From: Stutzerimonas kunmingensis
GTDB taxonomy: Bacteria; Pseudomonadota; Gammaproteobacteria; Pseudomonadales; Pseudomonadaceae
DNA: 50,492 nucleotides
Assembly: GCF_014764705.1 (NCBI RefSeq)
Contig: NZ_JACXXG010000030.1
Coordinates: 1 to 50,492 of the forward strand
Reading direction: 5' to 3'
Shown here piece by piece: positions 1 through 8,103 of the stretch. Under the pieces are notes generated by a model. It was not told the origin of the DNA, made no database searches, and saw only the letters and a list, made by a program, of their open reading frames with translations. The translations under genes and the position numbers were made by a program. Every line of letters starts with the position of its first letter. The stretch's first letter is position 1.

Positions 1-54
1 CTTGGACTGGTCTCGATACTGGATACGATCAATCGGCTTAACCGCATGGCCTGA
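1..54 (+). CDS. Group II intron reverse transcriptase/maturase, C-terminal end (partial)
   Basis: Frame 1 is open from the window edge and ends at TGA 52-54, reading LGLVSILDTINRLNRMA. A tail of this kind (GLVSxLDxIxRLNxMA) is typical of intron-encoded proteins of bacterial class C group II introns. Intron domains V and VI follow directly, which is where the reverse transcriptase ORF of such introns ends. Only 17 residues are in the window, so whether the rest is intact cannot be seen. The tail alone would be weak evidence; the adjoining RNA structure makes the call. Confidence 0.72.
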   Translation, partial: LGLVSILDTINRLNRMA

Positions 55-125
55 ACCGCCGTGTACGGAACCGTACGCACGGTGGTGTGGGAGGACGGCG
101 GCCGTGAGGCCGCCTCCTACCCGAT
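55..125 (+). mobile_element. Group IIC-type intron, domains V and VI and 3' splice end
   Basis: Domain V is drawn by pairing 55-63 with 78-86 and 64-67 with 72-75 around a GAAC loop (68-71), leaving the two-base bulge CG at 76-77. The 5' strand carries a CGC triad (57-59), which is the class C form of the catalytic triad (AGC in most others). Domain VI pairs 97-103 with 108-114 around GTGA. Its outer stem (89-94 with 116-122) leaves A119 bulged as the branch-point candidate. CCGAT at 121-125 would be the intron end, placing the branch A six bases before the last base, as usual. The downstream exon therefore begins near 126. The 5' part of the intron is outside the window. Confidence 0.8.
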
Positions 126-218
126 CCCGGTGGCGAACCAGCCATCGCGTGCATCGAACTCCCCGCCGCCGATACGCCTCCCATCAACATGCCCTGTGCC
201 GAAGATGAGGAGAACCCC

Positions 219-1337
219 ATGTCGCAACTGCTCGAACCCTGTTCGCTAAAACACCTGAAGCTGCGCAATCGCGCGGCCGTTGCGCCGATGACCCGCGTCA
301 GCGCCGAAGCCGAGGGTGCTGCCAATGAATTGATGCGCGACTACTACGCCTCGTTCGCCAAGGGTGGCTTCGGCATGGTCATCAGCGAAGGCATCTATAC
401 CGATACGGCCTACAGCCAGGGTTACTTCAACCAGCCGGGGCTTGCTACGGAAGCACACCGGGACAGCTGGCGGCTGATAGTCGACGCCGTGCACGACGCT
501 GGCGCCGCTTTCGTTGCCCAGCTCATGCATGGCGGCGCGCAGACCCAAGGCAACATCCATCATGCCCGGCACGTTGCGCCATCGGTGGTGCAGCCCGGCG
601 GGTCGCAGCTGACCTTCTACGGTGGCGAAGGACCCTATGCGACGCCCGCGCAGATCAACGAAGACGAGATTCAGGAAGCCATCGCCGGGTTTGCCCAGGC
701 CGCGCGCCATGCCCGTGAGGCCGGCTTCGACGGTGTCGAACTGCACGGCGCGAACGGCTACCTGCTGCACGAGTTCATCAGTGCCGAGTTCAACCGGCGC
801 GATGATCACTGGGGAGGCGATTACCTCGGTCGACTGCGCTTGCCGCTGGCCGTCATCGCGGTGGTGCGGGCAGCGGTTGGCAATGACTTCGTGGTTGGCA
901 TGCGCCTGTCGCAGAGCATGGTGAGCGACAGCCAGCTGAAATGGGAGGGTGGGGTGGACGAAGCCCGACAGCGTTTCCGCGCACTGGCTGATGCTGGCCT
1001 TGATTATCTGCACGTTACCGAGCCGGACGCCGCTGCGCCGGCGTTTGGCGACGGGCCGAGCTTCGCTGCGATCGCAAAGGGCAGCGTGTCGATCCCGGTT
1101 ATCGGCAACGGCGGCATCGTCACGGGCGAGCAAGCCGAAAAGTTGTTGACTCAGGGAGACATGGACCTGGTCGCGGTCGGCAAGGCCGCGCTGGCGAACA
1201 ACGACTGGCCGCAGCGAATCGCGCAGGGACTGCCGCTCAACGCGTTCGACGGCACGATGTTCGTACCCATGGCGACCATCACCAACGAACTGGCCTGGCG
1301 TAATGCCAGTGGTCGGTCGGCGCTGGGTTCAAGTTGA
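219..1337 (+). CDS. Old Yellow Enzyme family NADH:flavin oxidoreductase
   Basis: The product has 372 residues, the usual length of FMN-dependent ene-reductases with a TIM-barrel fold. Family motifs are VAPMTR (22-26), AQLMHGGAQ (100-108), the substrate-binding HGANGYLL (176-183) in which His and Asn normally hold the carbonyl, EFNRRDDHWGG (190-200), and the phosphate-binding IPVIGNGGI near residue 290. The start at 219 follows GAGGAG (207-212 region); the upstream in-frame ATG at 189 lacks a site this good. These enzymes reduce activated alkenes, nitro-compounds or related electrophiles with NAD(P)H. The physiological substrate cannot be read from the sequence. It stands alone between a group II intron and pqqA. 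Any link to PQQ is only positional. Confidence 0.9.
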   Translation: MSQLLEPCSLKHLKLRNRAAVAPMTRVSAEAEGAANELMRDYYASFAKGGFGMVISEGIYTDTAYSQGYFNQPGLATEAHRDSWRLIVDAVHDAGAAFVAQLMHGGAQTQGNIHHARHVAPSVVQPGGSQLTFYGGEGPYATPAQINEDEIQEAIAGFAQAARHAREAGFDGVELHGANGYLLHEFISAEFNRRDDHWGGDYLGRLRLPLAVIAVVRAAVGNDFVVGMRLSQSMVSDSQLKWEGGVDEARQRFRALADAGLDYLHVTEPDAAAPAFGDGPSFAAIAKGSVSIPVIGNGGIVTGEQAEKLLTQGDMDLVAVGKAALANNDWPQRIAQGLPLNAFDGTMFVPMATITNELAWRNASGRSALGSS

Positions 1338-1513
1338 CAGCGCACCAGGGCCGGGCGTTAGCTGGTAGACGAAACGCAGCAATGACAGCCGTCTGTCGGG
1401 CACTACCAAGGCACGGCGCTGTCTCCTTCCAAAGTACCATTCTGCTCGAGGCAGAACAGGGGGCTTAATTGGGCTGTCGGAATCTTCCGGCACCATAAAA
1501 AGAGGACCGACCT

Positions 1514-1585
1514 ATGTGGACTAAACCCGCCTTCACCGACATGCGTATTGGTTTCGAAGTCACCATGTACTTCGCAAATCGTTGA
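1514..1585 (+). CDS. pqqA: PQQ precursor peptide PqqA
   Basis: This 23-residue peptide ([20 protein letters not shown] plus ANR) is the ribosomal precursor of pyrroloquinoline quinone. The conserved Glu15-x3-Tyr19 pair supplies the PQQ carbon skeleton; PqqE cross-links these two residues when PqqD presents the peptide. The start is preceded by AGAGGA at 1500-1505. A strong hairpin follows the stop, so PqqA can be made in excess over the enzymes, as its stoichiometric use requires. Sequence and position before pqqB leave little doubt. Confidence 0.98.
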   Translation: MWTKPAFTDMRIGFEVTMYFANR

Positions 1586-1591
1586 TCGATC

Positions 1592-1620
1592 AGCCCCGGC
1601 TCCGGCCGGGGCTTCGCTTT
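1592..1620 (+). terminator. Hairpin between pqqA and pqqB, likely partial terminator
   Basis: AGCCCCGGC (1592-1600) pairs perfectly with GCCGGGGCT (1605-1613) around TCCG and is followed by TCGCTTTT. It lies seven bases after the pqqA stop and just before the pqqB start. The short T run suggests partial read-through, or alternatively a stabilising 3' end for an abundant pqqA message. Confidence 0.72.
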
Positions 1621-1632
1621 TGGGGGCTGTCC

Positions 1633-2544
1633 ATGTTCATCCGTATTCTTGGTTCCGCTGCGGGCGGCGGTTTTCCGCAGTGGAACTGCAACTGCGCCAA
1701 CTGCGCCGGCCTGCGCGCCAGCACGCTCAATGCGAAGGCGCGTACCCAGTCGTCGATCGCCATCAGTGATAACGGTGTCGACTGGATTCTGTGTAATGCC
1801 TCACCGGACATCCGCGCCCAGCTGGAGTCCTTCCCGACGCTGCAGCCGGCCCGTGCGCCACGCGATACCGCCATCGGTGCCATCGTTCTGCTGGACAGCC
1901 AGATCGATCACACCACCGGCCTGCTGACCCTGCGTGAAGGTTGCCCGCATGAGGTCTGGTGCACCGAGATGGTCCATCAGGATCTGACCACCGGGTTCCC
2001 GCTGTTCAACATGCTCGAACACTGGAACGGCGGCTTGAAATGGAACCCCATCGCCCTGACCGGCAGCTTCACCATTCCCTGTTGCCCGAACCTGCACATC
2101 ACGCCGATTCCGTTGCGCAGCTCCGCGCCGCCATATTCGCCGCACCGCAATGACCCGCATCCCGGTGACAACATCGGCCTGCTGATCGAGGACCGCAAAA
2201 CCGGTGGCACGCTGTTCTATGCGCCGGGGTTGGGCAAGGTCAGCGACGAACTGCTGGAAACCATGCGCCAGGCGGATTGCCTGCTGGTCGACGGCACTCT
2301 GTGGCGTGATGACGAAATGCTCGTGCGCGAGGTCGGCACCAAGCTCGGCAGCGAGATGGGACACCTGCAGCAGAGCGGCCCGGGGGGCATGATCGAGGTG
2401 CTCGACGGCATGCCCGCGGTTCGCAAGATCCTCATCCACATCAACAACACCAATCCGATCCTCGATGAAGATTCCGTCGAACGCGAAATCCTCGGCGAGC
2501 ATGGAATCGAAGTGTCCTTCGATGGCATGAACATCGAGCTATAG
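1633..2544 (+). CDS. pqqB: PQQ biosynthesis protein PqqB
   Basis: The 303 residues match PqqB, a metallo-beta-lactamase-fold protein. It is thought to hydroxylate the processed Glu-Tyr intermediate or otherwise act before PqqC. The N-terminus [20 protein letters not shown] and the following CANC are hallmark PqqB sequence with clustered cysteines. The glycine-rich C-terminal half contains [13 protein letters not shown] and HINNTNP, the family's conserved His stretches. The start at 1633 gives the family length and has GGGGGC upstream; the frame is open further upstream into the hairpin but that would add non-conserved residues. Second gene of the pqq operon, expected to be cytoplasmic. Confidence 0.97.
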   Translation: MFIRILGSAAGGGFPQWNCNCANCAGLRASTLNAKARTQSSIAISDNGVDWILCNASPDIRAQLESFPTLQPARAPRDTAIGAIVLLDSQIDHTTGLLTLREGCPHEVWCTEMVHQDLTTGFPLFNMLEHWNGGLKWNPIALTGSFTIPCCPNLHITPIPLRSSAPPYSPHRNDPHPGDNIGLLIEDRKTGGTLFYAPGLGKVSDELLETMRQADCLLVDGTLWRDDEMLVREVGTKLGSEMGHLQQSGPGGMIEVLDGMPAVRKILIHINNTNPILDEDSVEREILGEHGIEVSFDGMNIEL

Positions 2545-2620
2545 CACCCGAATCGCGGCCTTCAGCCGCCTGGTGCTGCGATACGAACATCGGAACGATA
2601 AGAAAAGGAAAGACACTGCC

Positions 2621-3373
2621 ATGATCCTGCCAGCCATGAGCCCCGCGGAATTCGAACAGGCGCTGCGCGCCAAGGGCGAGTACTACCATATCCATCACCC
2701 GTTCCACCGGGCCATGTACGCCGGGCAGGCGACACGCGAGCAGATTCAGGGCTGGGTCGCCAACCGTTTCTACTATCAGGTCTGCATTCCGGTGAAGGAT
2801 GCGGCAATCATGGCCAACTGCCCGGACCGTGATACCCGTCGGGAGTGGATCCAGCGCATCATCGATCACGACGGCGCGCCGGGGGAAGAGGGAGGTATCG
2901 AAGCCTGGTTGCGACTCGCCGAATCCGTCGGTCTGGATCGCGAGCAGGTGCTGTCGCAGGAACTGGTGCTGCCCGGTGTGAGGTTCGCCGTGGATGCCTA
3001 CGTCAACTTCGCCCGTCGCGCCAGCTGGCAGGAGGCCGCCAGCAGCTCGCTGACCGAGCTCTTCGCCCCGACGATCCACCAGTCGCGCCTCGATAGCTGG
3101 CCGCAGCACTATCCTTGGATCGATGCCTCCGGCTACGACTACTTCCGCAAGCGCCTGAAGGAAGCCCGCCGCGATGTCGAGCACGGTCTGCGGATCACCC
3201 TGGAGCACTACCGCACCCGCGAGGCGCAGGAGCGTATGCTGGAGATCCTGCAGTTCAAACTCGACGTGCTCTGGAGCATGCTCGACGCCATGAGCATGGC
3301 CTACGAACTGGATCGCCCGCCGTACCACACCGTGACCCGCGAGCGTATCTGGCACAAGGGCATCAGCCTGTAG
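2621..3373 (+). CDS. pqqC: Pyrroloquinoline-quinone synthase PqqC
   Basis: At 250 residues this is full-length PqqC, the all-helical cofactorless oxidase that catalyses ring closure and eight-electron oxidation of AHQQ to PQQ with oxygen. Visible family sequence includes [15 protein letters not shown] (residues 18-32), [11 protein letters not shown] (41-51), [17 protein letters not shown] near residue 90, and the late YRTREAQ and WSMLDAM segments. The start at 2621 has AAAGGAAAGA upstream. A 76-base gap separates it from pqqB with no strong terminator, so co-transcription is likely. Substrate-binding histidines, arginines and tyrosines of the family appear present. Confidence 0.98.
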   Translation: MILPAMSPAEFEQALRAKGEYYHIHHPFHRAMYAGQATREQIQGWVANRFYYQVCIPVKDAAIMANCPDRDTRREWIQRIIDHDGAPGEEGGIEAWLRLAESVGLDREQVLSQELVLPGVRFAVDAYVNFARRASWQEAASSSLTELFAPTIHQSRLDSWPQHYPWIDASGYDYFRKRLKEARRDVEHGLRITLEHYRTREAQERMLEILQFKLDVLWSMLDAMSMAYELDRPPYHTVTRERIWHKGISL

Positions 3374-3491
3374 GCACGCGTTCCGTGGGCAGATCCTGCC
3401 CACCCATGAGGCATTCGGCCCCTGTAGAGTGGACCGCCTGACGACCATGACCACGTGGCCAGGCAGCAACCTGCCCACTGGCGAGACAATG

Positions 3492-3773
3492 ATGATGAGC
3501 GATATTCAACTGACCCAGATTCCAGCGTTGCGCCGTGGTTTCCGCTTCCAGTGGGAGCCCGCGCAGAACTGCCATGTGCTGCTCTACCCGGAAGGCATGA
3601 TCAAGCTCAACGAGAGCGCTGCGGCGGTACTGACCGAAGTGGACGGGACGCGTAGCGTCGGTGCGATCGTTGCCGATCTGCAGGCTCGCTATCCCGAGGC
3701 GGAAGGGATTCAAGAAGATATCGTTGCGTTCCTGGAGGTTGCCGTTGAACGGTTCTGGATCGAGCTTCGCTAA
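3492..3773 (+). CDS. pqqD: PqqA-binding chaperone PqqD
   Basis: About 93 residues form a RiPP recognition element. PqqD binds the PqqA leader and hands it to the radical SAM enzyme PqqE. Recognisable family sequence: [22 protein letters not shown], then [12 protein letters not shown], and the DGTRSV turn before the helical end. Three consecutive ATG codons (3489, 3492, 3495) could start it. The GAG at 3483-3485 gives the best spacing to the second; the choice changes one residue either way. The gene overlaps pqqE by 29 bases, which suggests translational coupling of two proteins that act as a complex. Confidence 0.95.
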   Translation: MMSDIQLTQIPALRRGFRFQWEPAQNCHVLLYPEGMIKLNESAAAVLTEVDGTRSVGAIVADLQARYPEAEGIQEDIVAFLEVAVERFWIELR

Positions 3774-4899
3774 ACCCGGCTACGAGCCCGGCCCGCCGCT
3801 CTGGCTGCTGGCGGAGCTGACCTATCGTTGCCCGTTGCAGTGCCCGTACTGCTCCAATCCGCTGGACTTCGCCCGTAGTCATGAAGAACTGAGCACCGCC
3901 GAGTGGATCGAGGTGTTCCGCCAGGCACGCGAGATGGGCGCGGCCCAGCTGGGTTTTTCCGGCGGCGAACCATTGGTGCGCCAGGACCTGGCCGAGCTGA
4001 TCGAGGCGGCACGGGGACTCGGCTACTACACGAACCTGATCACCTCTGGCATCGGCCTCACCGAAGAGAAGATCGCCAGCTTCGCCGAGGCCGGCCTGGA
4101 CCATATCCAGATCAGTTTCCAGGCTGCCGACGAGGAAGTGAACAACCTGCTCGCCGGCTCGAAGAAGGCCTTTGCTCACAAACTGGAAATGGCCAGAGCG
4201 GTGAAGAAGCACGGCTACCCAATGGTGCTCAACTTCGTCACCCACCGGCACAACATCGACAACATCGACCAGATCATTCGGCTGTGCATCGAGCTCGAAG
4301 CCGATTTCGTCGAACTTGCCACCTGCCAGTTCTACGGCTGGGCGGAGCTGAACCGTGCAGGGTTGCTGCCGAGCAAGGAACAGTTGGTACGTGCCGAGCG
4401 CATCACCAACGAGTGGCGCGACAAGCTCGCCGCCGAAAACCATCCGTGCAAGCTGATCTTCGTGACGCCCGATTACTACGAAGAACGCCCGAAGGCCTGC
4501 ATGAACGGCTGGGGCAACCTGTTTCTCGATATCACGCCGGACGGTACGGCGTTGCCTTGTCACAGTGCGCGCCAACTGCCTGTTGAATTCCCCAACGTAC
4601 GCGAGCACAGCATCGAGCACATCTGGCGACACTCCTTCGGCTTCAACAAGTTCCGCGGCTACGACTGGATGCCCGAACCCTGTCGCAGTTGCGACGAGAA
4701 GGAGCGCGACTTCGGAGGCTGCCGTTGCCAGGCCTTCATGCTCACCGGCGATGCCGCCAATGCCGATCCCGTGTGCAGCAAATCGGCGCACCACGGCAAG
4801 ATACTTGCGGCTCGCGAGCAGGCAGACCACGGCGCGCTGGGGCTCGATCAGCTGCAGCATCGTAACGAGAAGGCTTCCAAGCTCATCCTCAAGGTATGA
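3745..4899 (+). CDS. pqqE: PqqA peptide cyclase PqqE (radical SAM/SPASM)
   Basis: PqqE forms the carbon-carbon bond between Glu and Tyr of PqqA. The TTG at 3745 is chosen as start because GGAGG (3734-3738) lies six bases upstream, inside pqqD. This gives 384 residues, normal for the family. The radical SAM cluster motif CPLQCPYC has Cys29, Cys33 and Cys36 (CX3CX2C). GGEPLVR follows as the glycine-rich SAM motif. The C-terminal SPASM domain carries cysteines in the [33 protein letters not shown] and DPVC segments for two auxiliary clusters. The stop overlaps the next start (ATGA). Confidence 0.97.
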   Translation: MNGSGSSFAKPGYEPGPPLWLLAELTYRCPLQCPYCSNPLDFARSHEELSTAEWIEVFRQAREMGAAQLGFSGGEPLVRQDLAELIEAARGLGYYTNLITSGIGLTEEKIASFAEAGLDHIQISFQAADEEVNNLLAGSKKAFAHKLEMARAVKKHGYPMVLNFVTHRHNIDNIDQIIRLCIELEADFVELATCQFYGWAELNRAGLLPSKEQLVRAERITNEWRDKLAAENHPCKLIFVTPDYYEERPKACMNGWGNLFLDITPDGTALPCHSARQLPVEFPNVREHSIEHIWRHSFGFNKFRGYDWMPEPCRSCDEKERDFGGCRCQAFMLTGDAANADPVCSKSAHHGKILAAREQADHGALGLDQLQHRNEKASKLILKV

Positions 4900-6830
4900 A
4901 ATCGCCCCGCAACGATTCGTCCATGCTTCACCCATCCGCCGAGGTGCTGCCCTACGGTTTCTGGCCCAGCACCTGGAGCGCCGAGGCCGCCGCGGCCGCC
5001 AGCCAGGACTATGCCGAGCTGCGGGCCGGTCACGGGGGGCTGTTCTGGGTCGAGTACGACCCCGTTCAAGGGCGCTGCACGCTGTGGTTCTGGCAGGCCG
5101 GCAGCGCACGCTGCCTGACCCCGGACGGCTTCTCGGTACGCAGTCGCGTCTATGAATACGGCGGCGGCGCGTTCTGTCTGACCGGTCAGGGCATCGCCTT
5201 CGTCAACGAGGCAGATCAGCAGATCTACTTGCAGCTGACCGATGACGCCGAGACCGCGCCGCCAATCGCGCTGACCGCGGCGCCTGAGCGCCGGTATGGC
5301 GATCTGCAACATGATCCCGTCAGTGATGCGATTCTGGCGCTGGAGGAATCCCATGAGGCCGTTGGCGTCGTGCATCGTCTGGTGAGTATCTCCATGGTCG
5401 ATGGCGCGCGCCGGGTTGTTGTGGAGGGCGCCGACTTCTATGCCGCTGCGGTGCTCAGTCCGGACGGTGCACGGCTGGCTTGGATCGAATGGGATCGTCC
5501 CGAGCAGCCCTGGACCTCGTCGCGCCTGTGCGCAGCTGAACGCCTGCCTAACGAGCGTTGGGGCAACGGGCAATGCCTGGCAGGCACGGATGGAGGCGAG
5601 TCCTTGCAACAGCCACGCTTCGCCTCCAACGGCCGGCTGTTCTGCCTCAGCGACCGTCTGGGTTTCTGGCAGCCTTTCTATGAGGCAGACGGCCAGCTGC
5701 ATCGGTATTCGCTGACGGCATCCGGAGAGGCGGACGTGCAGGACTTCGACTGCGCACCGGCGCCCTGGCAGCTGGGCACCACCAGCTACCTGCCACTGGC
5801 TGATGGCGGCCTGTTGTTGACGCTTATGGCCGATGGTTATGGCTGGCTGTTCGAGCACGCTGCCGATGGCAGCCGGCGCCAACTGGCAGCGGATTTCACC
5901 CGTTGCCGCCAACTGGCCGCCAGCCAGACCCACGTATTCTGTATCGCTGGCGCTCCGGAACGAGCGCCAGCGGTACTTGCCATCGAAAGGGCCAGTGGAG
6001 CGGTGCAGATTCTCGCCGGCGGAGCGCAGCCGCTGTCGGCCAGTCAATTGTCGCGCCCGCAGTCCATGTGCTTTCCGACCGGTGATGACGAGGTCGCACA
6101 TGCTTTCTTTTACCCTCCCGCCAATGCGAACTACCGCGGCGAGCCGGGGGCCTTGCCACCGCTGGTGGTATTCACACATGGCGGGCCGACCTCGGCGAGC
6201 TATCCGGTATTCGATCCGCGCATTCAGTACTGGACCCAGCGCGGCTTCGCCGTGGTCGACGTGAACTATCGCGGCAGCAGCGGCTTCGGGCGGCTCTATC
6301 GACAGCGATTGCGCGAGCAGTGGGGCATTGTCGATGTGGAGGACGCCTGCCAGGCCGCACTAGCACTGGTGAAACAGGGCGCGGTCGATCCGCAGCGCTT
6401 GTTCATCCGTGGCTCCAGTGCCGGTGGCTTCACGGCCTTGAGTGCGCTGGCTGCGACAGCACTGTTTCGCGGCGGTGCCAGTCTGTACGGCGTTAGCGAT
6501 CCGCTGGCGCTGCGGCGGGTAACGCACAAGTTCGAAGGCGATTACCTCGACTGGCTGATCGGCGATCCGCAGCAGGTGCCGGAGCGCTTTCGGGAGCGCG
6601 CCCCTCTGCACAATGCCGACCGAATCGGTGCGCCGGTCATCTTCCTGCAGGGCGGGCAGGATGCGGTGGTGCTACCTGAGCAGACCGAATCGATGGTCGT
6701 GGCCTTGCGTGATCGTGGCATCGAGGTGGAGTACCGCCTGTACCCCGATGAGCGCCACGGGTTTCGACAGGCAGCCAACCTTGCGGATGCGCTGCAAGGG
6801 GAATTGCGCTTCTACCAACAGCTGCTCTGA
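4896..6830 (+). CDS. S9 family prolyl oligopeptidase-type peptidase of the pqq operon
   Basis: This 644-residue serine peptidase has a beta-propeller-like N-terminal half and a C-terminal alpha/beta-hydrolase domain. The catalytic triad is visible: Ser508 in RGSSAGGF, Asp589 in GGQDAVV and His621 in ERHGFR. The oxyanion region HGGPTS is also present. The first ATG overlaps the pqqE stop by four bases and has AAGG just upstream, so translation is coupled. P. aeruginosa has a peptidase at the same place (called pqqH or PA1990). A role in cleaving modified PqqA is possible but unproven; other hosts use a PqqF/G metalloprotease pair, which is absent here. No signal peptide is seen, so cytoplasmic action is likely. 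Confidence 0.92.
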   Translation: MKSPRNDSSMLHPSAEVLPYGFWPSTWSAEAAAAASQDYAELRAGHGGLFWVEYDPVQGRCTLWFWQAGSARCLTPDGFSVRSRVYEYGGGAFCLTGQGIAFVNEADQQIYLQLTDDAETAPPIALTAAPERRYGDLQHDPVSDAILALEESHEAVGVVHRLVSISMVDGARRVVVEGADFYAAAVLSPDGARLAWIEWDRPEQPWTSSRLCAAERLPNERWGNGQCLAGTDGGESLQQPRFASNGRLFCLSDRLGFWQPFYEADGQLHRYSLTASGEADVQDFDCAPAPWQLGTTSYLPLADGGLLLTLMADGYGWLFEHAADGSRRQLAADFTRCRQLAASQTHVFCIAGAPERAPAVLAIERASGAVQILAGGAQPLSASQLSRPQSMCFPTGDDEVAHAFFYPPANANYRGEPGALPPLVVFTHGGPTSASYPVFDPRIQYWTQRGFAVVDVNYRGSSGFGRLYRQRLREQWGIVDVEDACQAALALVKQGAVDPQRLFIRGSSAGGFTALSALAATALFRGGASLYGVSDPLALRRVTHKFEGDYLDWLIGDPQQVPERFRERAPLHNADRIGAPVIFLQGGQDAVVLPEQTESMVVALRDRGIEVEYRLYPDERHGFRQAANLADALQGELRFYQQLL

Positions 6831-6939
6831 CGCGTTTCGCCGGACGGGTGGCGCGGCCAGCCATTTGACGCATTGCTTTACCTGATCAATGCAGTAGGCT
6901 TGCGCCCGTTAGTTACAAAAAATAAAAAAGGCCGTAGTC

Positions 6940-8103
6940 ATGAGCCCGAATATCAGCCTCCAGCGCAAGTTCGTCTCTCCAGAAATCATCTTCGGTGCCG
7001 GCTGTCGCCACAGTGTCGGCACCTGTGCGGCCAACTTCGGCGCGCGAAAGGTGCTGGTGGTATCCGACCCCGGCGTCGTGAAGGCAGGCTGGGTGGCTGA
7101 CGTGCAGGCCAGTCTCGACCGGCAGAACATCGAACATTGCTTGTTCACCGGCGTTTCGCCCAATCCCCGTTGCGAAGAGGTGATGCTCGGCGCCGAGCTG
7201 TATCGCAGCGAAGGCTGCAACGTGATCGTCGCGGTAGGCGGTGGCAGCCCAATGGACTGCGCGAAGGGTATCGGCATCGTCGCGGCGCATGGGCGCCATA
7301 TCTATGAATTCGAAGGGGTGGATACGCTGCGCGTGCCCAGCCCACCGCTGATCCTGATTCCAACGACTGCCGGTACCTCAGCGGATGTCTCGCAGTTCGT
7401 GATCATTTCCAACCAGGAAGAGCGGATGAAGTTCTCCATCGTCAGCAAGGCAGCCGTGCCGGATGTCTCGCTGATCGACCCGGAAACCACGCTGAGCATG
7501 GACCCGTTCCTTTCCGCCTGTACCGGCATTGACGCGCTGGTGCATGCCATCGAGGCATTCGTGTCGACCGGTCATGGGCCGCTGACCGACCCGCACGCGC
7601 TGGAAGCCATGCGACTGATCAACGGCAATCTTGCGCAGATGATCGCCAATCCGGCGGATATCGCGCTGCGCGAGCAGATCATGCTCGGCAGCATGCAGGC
7701 CGGGCTGGCGTTTTCCAACGCGATCCTCGGTGCGGTGCATGCCATGTCCCACAGCCTCGGCGGCTATCTCGATCTGCCCCATGGCGTTTGCAACGCCGTG
7801 CTGGTCGAACATGTCGTCGCATTCAATTACGACGCCTCGCCGGACCGCTACCGCAAGGTCGCTGAAACGTTGGGCATCGATTCGCGCGGGCTGAATCACC
7901 GCCAGGTTCGCGAGCGCTTGGTGCAGCACCTGATTGATCTCAAGCAGCAGATCGGCTTCCGCGAAACGCTCAGTCTGCACGGTGTGAACCTTTCCGATAT
8001 TCCGTTCCTGTCGCAACATGCGATGCAGGACCCCTGCATCCTGACCAATCCACGCTCGTCGACGCAGCGGGACGTCGAGGTCGTCTATGCCGAAGCCCTC
8101 TGA
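6940..8103 (+). CDS. ercA: Iron-containing alcohol dehydrogenase ErcA
   Basis: The 387 residues form a group III (Fe-dependent) alcohol dehydrogenase. The NAD-binding loop is VGGGSPMDCAKGIG; the metal ligand region includes DALVHAIEAFVS, AVHAMSHSLGG and PHGVCNAVL, which supply the Asp and His ligands. In P. aeruginosa the orthologue ercA (PA1991) lies beside the pqq genes and ercS and affects regulation of the ethanol oxidation system rather than bulk ethanol use. Here it follows the peptidase by 109 bases and overlaps ercS by 17 bases. The direct substrate is not known from sequence. AAAAAAGG lies ahead of the ATG. Confidence 0.9.
   Translation: MSPNISLQRKFVSPEIIFGAGCRHSVGTCAANFGARKVLVVSDPGVVKAGWVADVQASLDRQNIEHCLFTGVSPNPRCEEVMLGAELYRSEGCNVIVAVGGGSPMDCAKGIGIVAAHGRHIYEFEGVDTLRVPSPPLILIPTTAGTSADVSQFVIISNQEERMKFSIVSKAAVPDVSLIDPETTLSMDPFLSACTGIDALVHAIEAFVSTGHGPLTDPHALEAMRLINGNLAQMIANPADIALREQIMLGSMQAGLAFSNAILGAVHAMSHSLGGYLDLPHGVCNAVLVEHVVAFNYDASPDRYRKVAETLGIDSRGLNHRQVRERLVQHLIDLKQQIGFRETLSLHGVNLSDIPFLSQHAMQDPCILTNPRSSTQRDVEVVYAEAL

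Noticed and set aside
3607..5109. Long minus-strand frame opposite pqqD/pqqE and the peptidase
   Set aside because: High-GC antisense shadow of well-identified genes; no family sequence. The same applies to 4848-6179, 246-1133, 7378-8019, 8369-9820, 13500-14339 and 18374-19072 on the minus strand.
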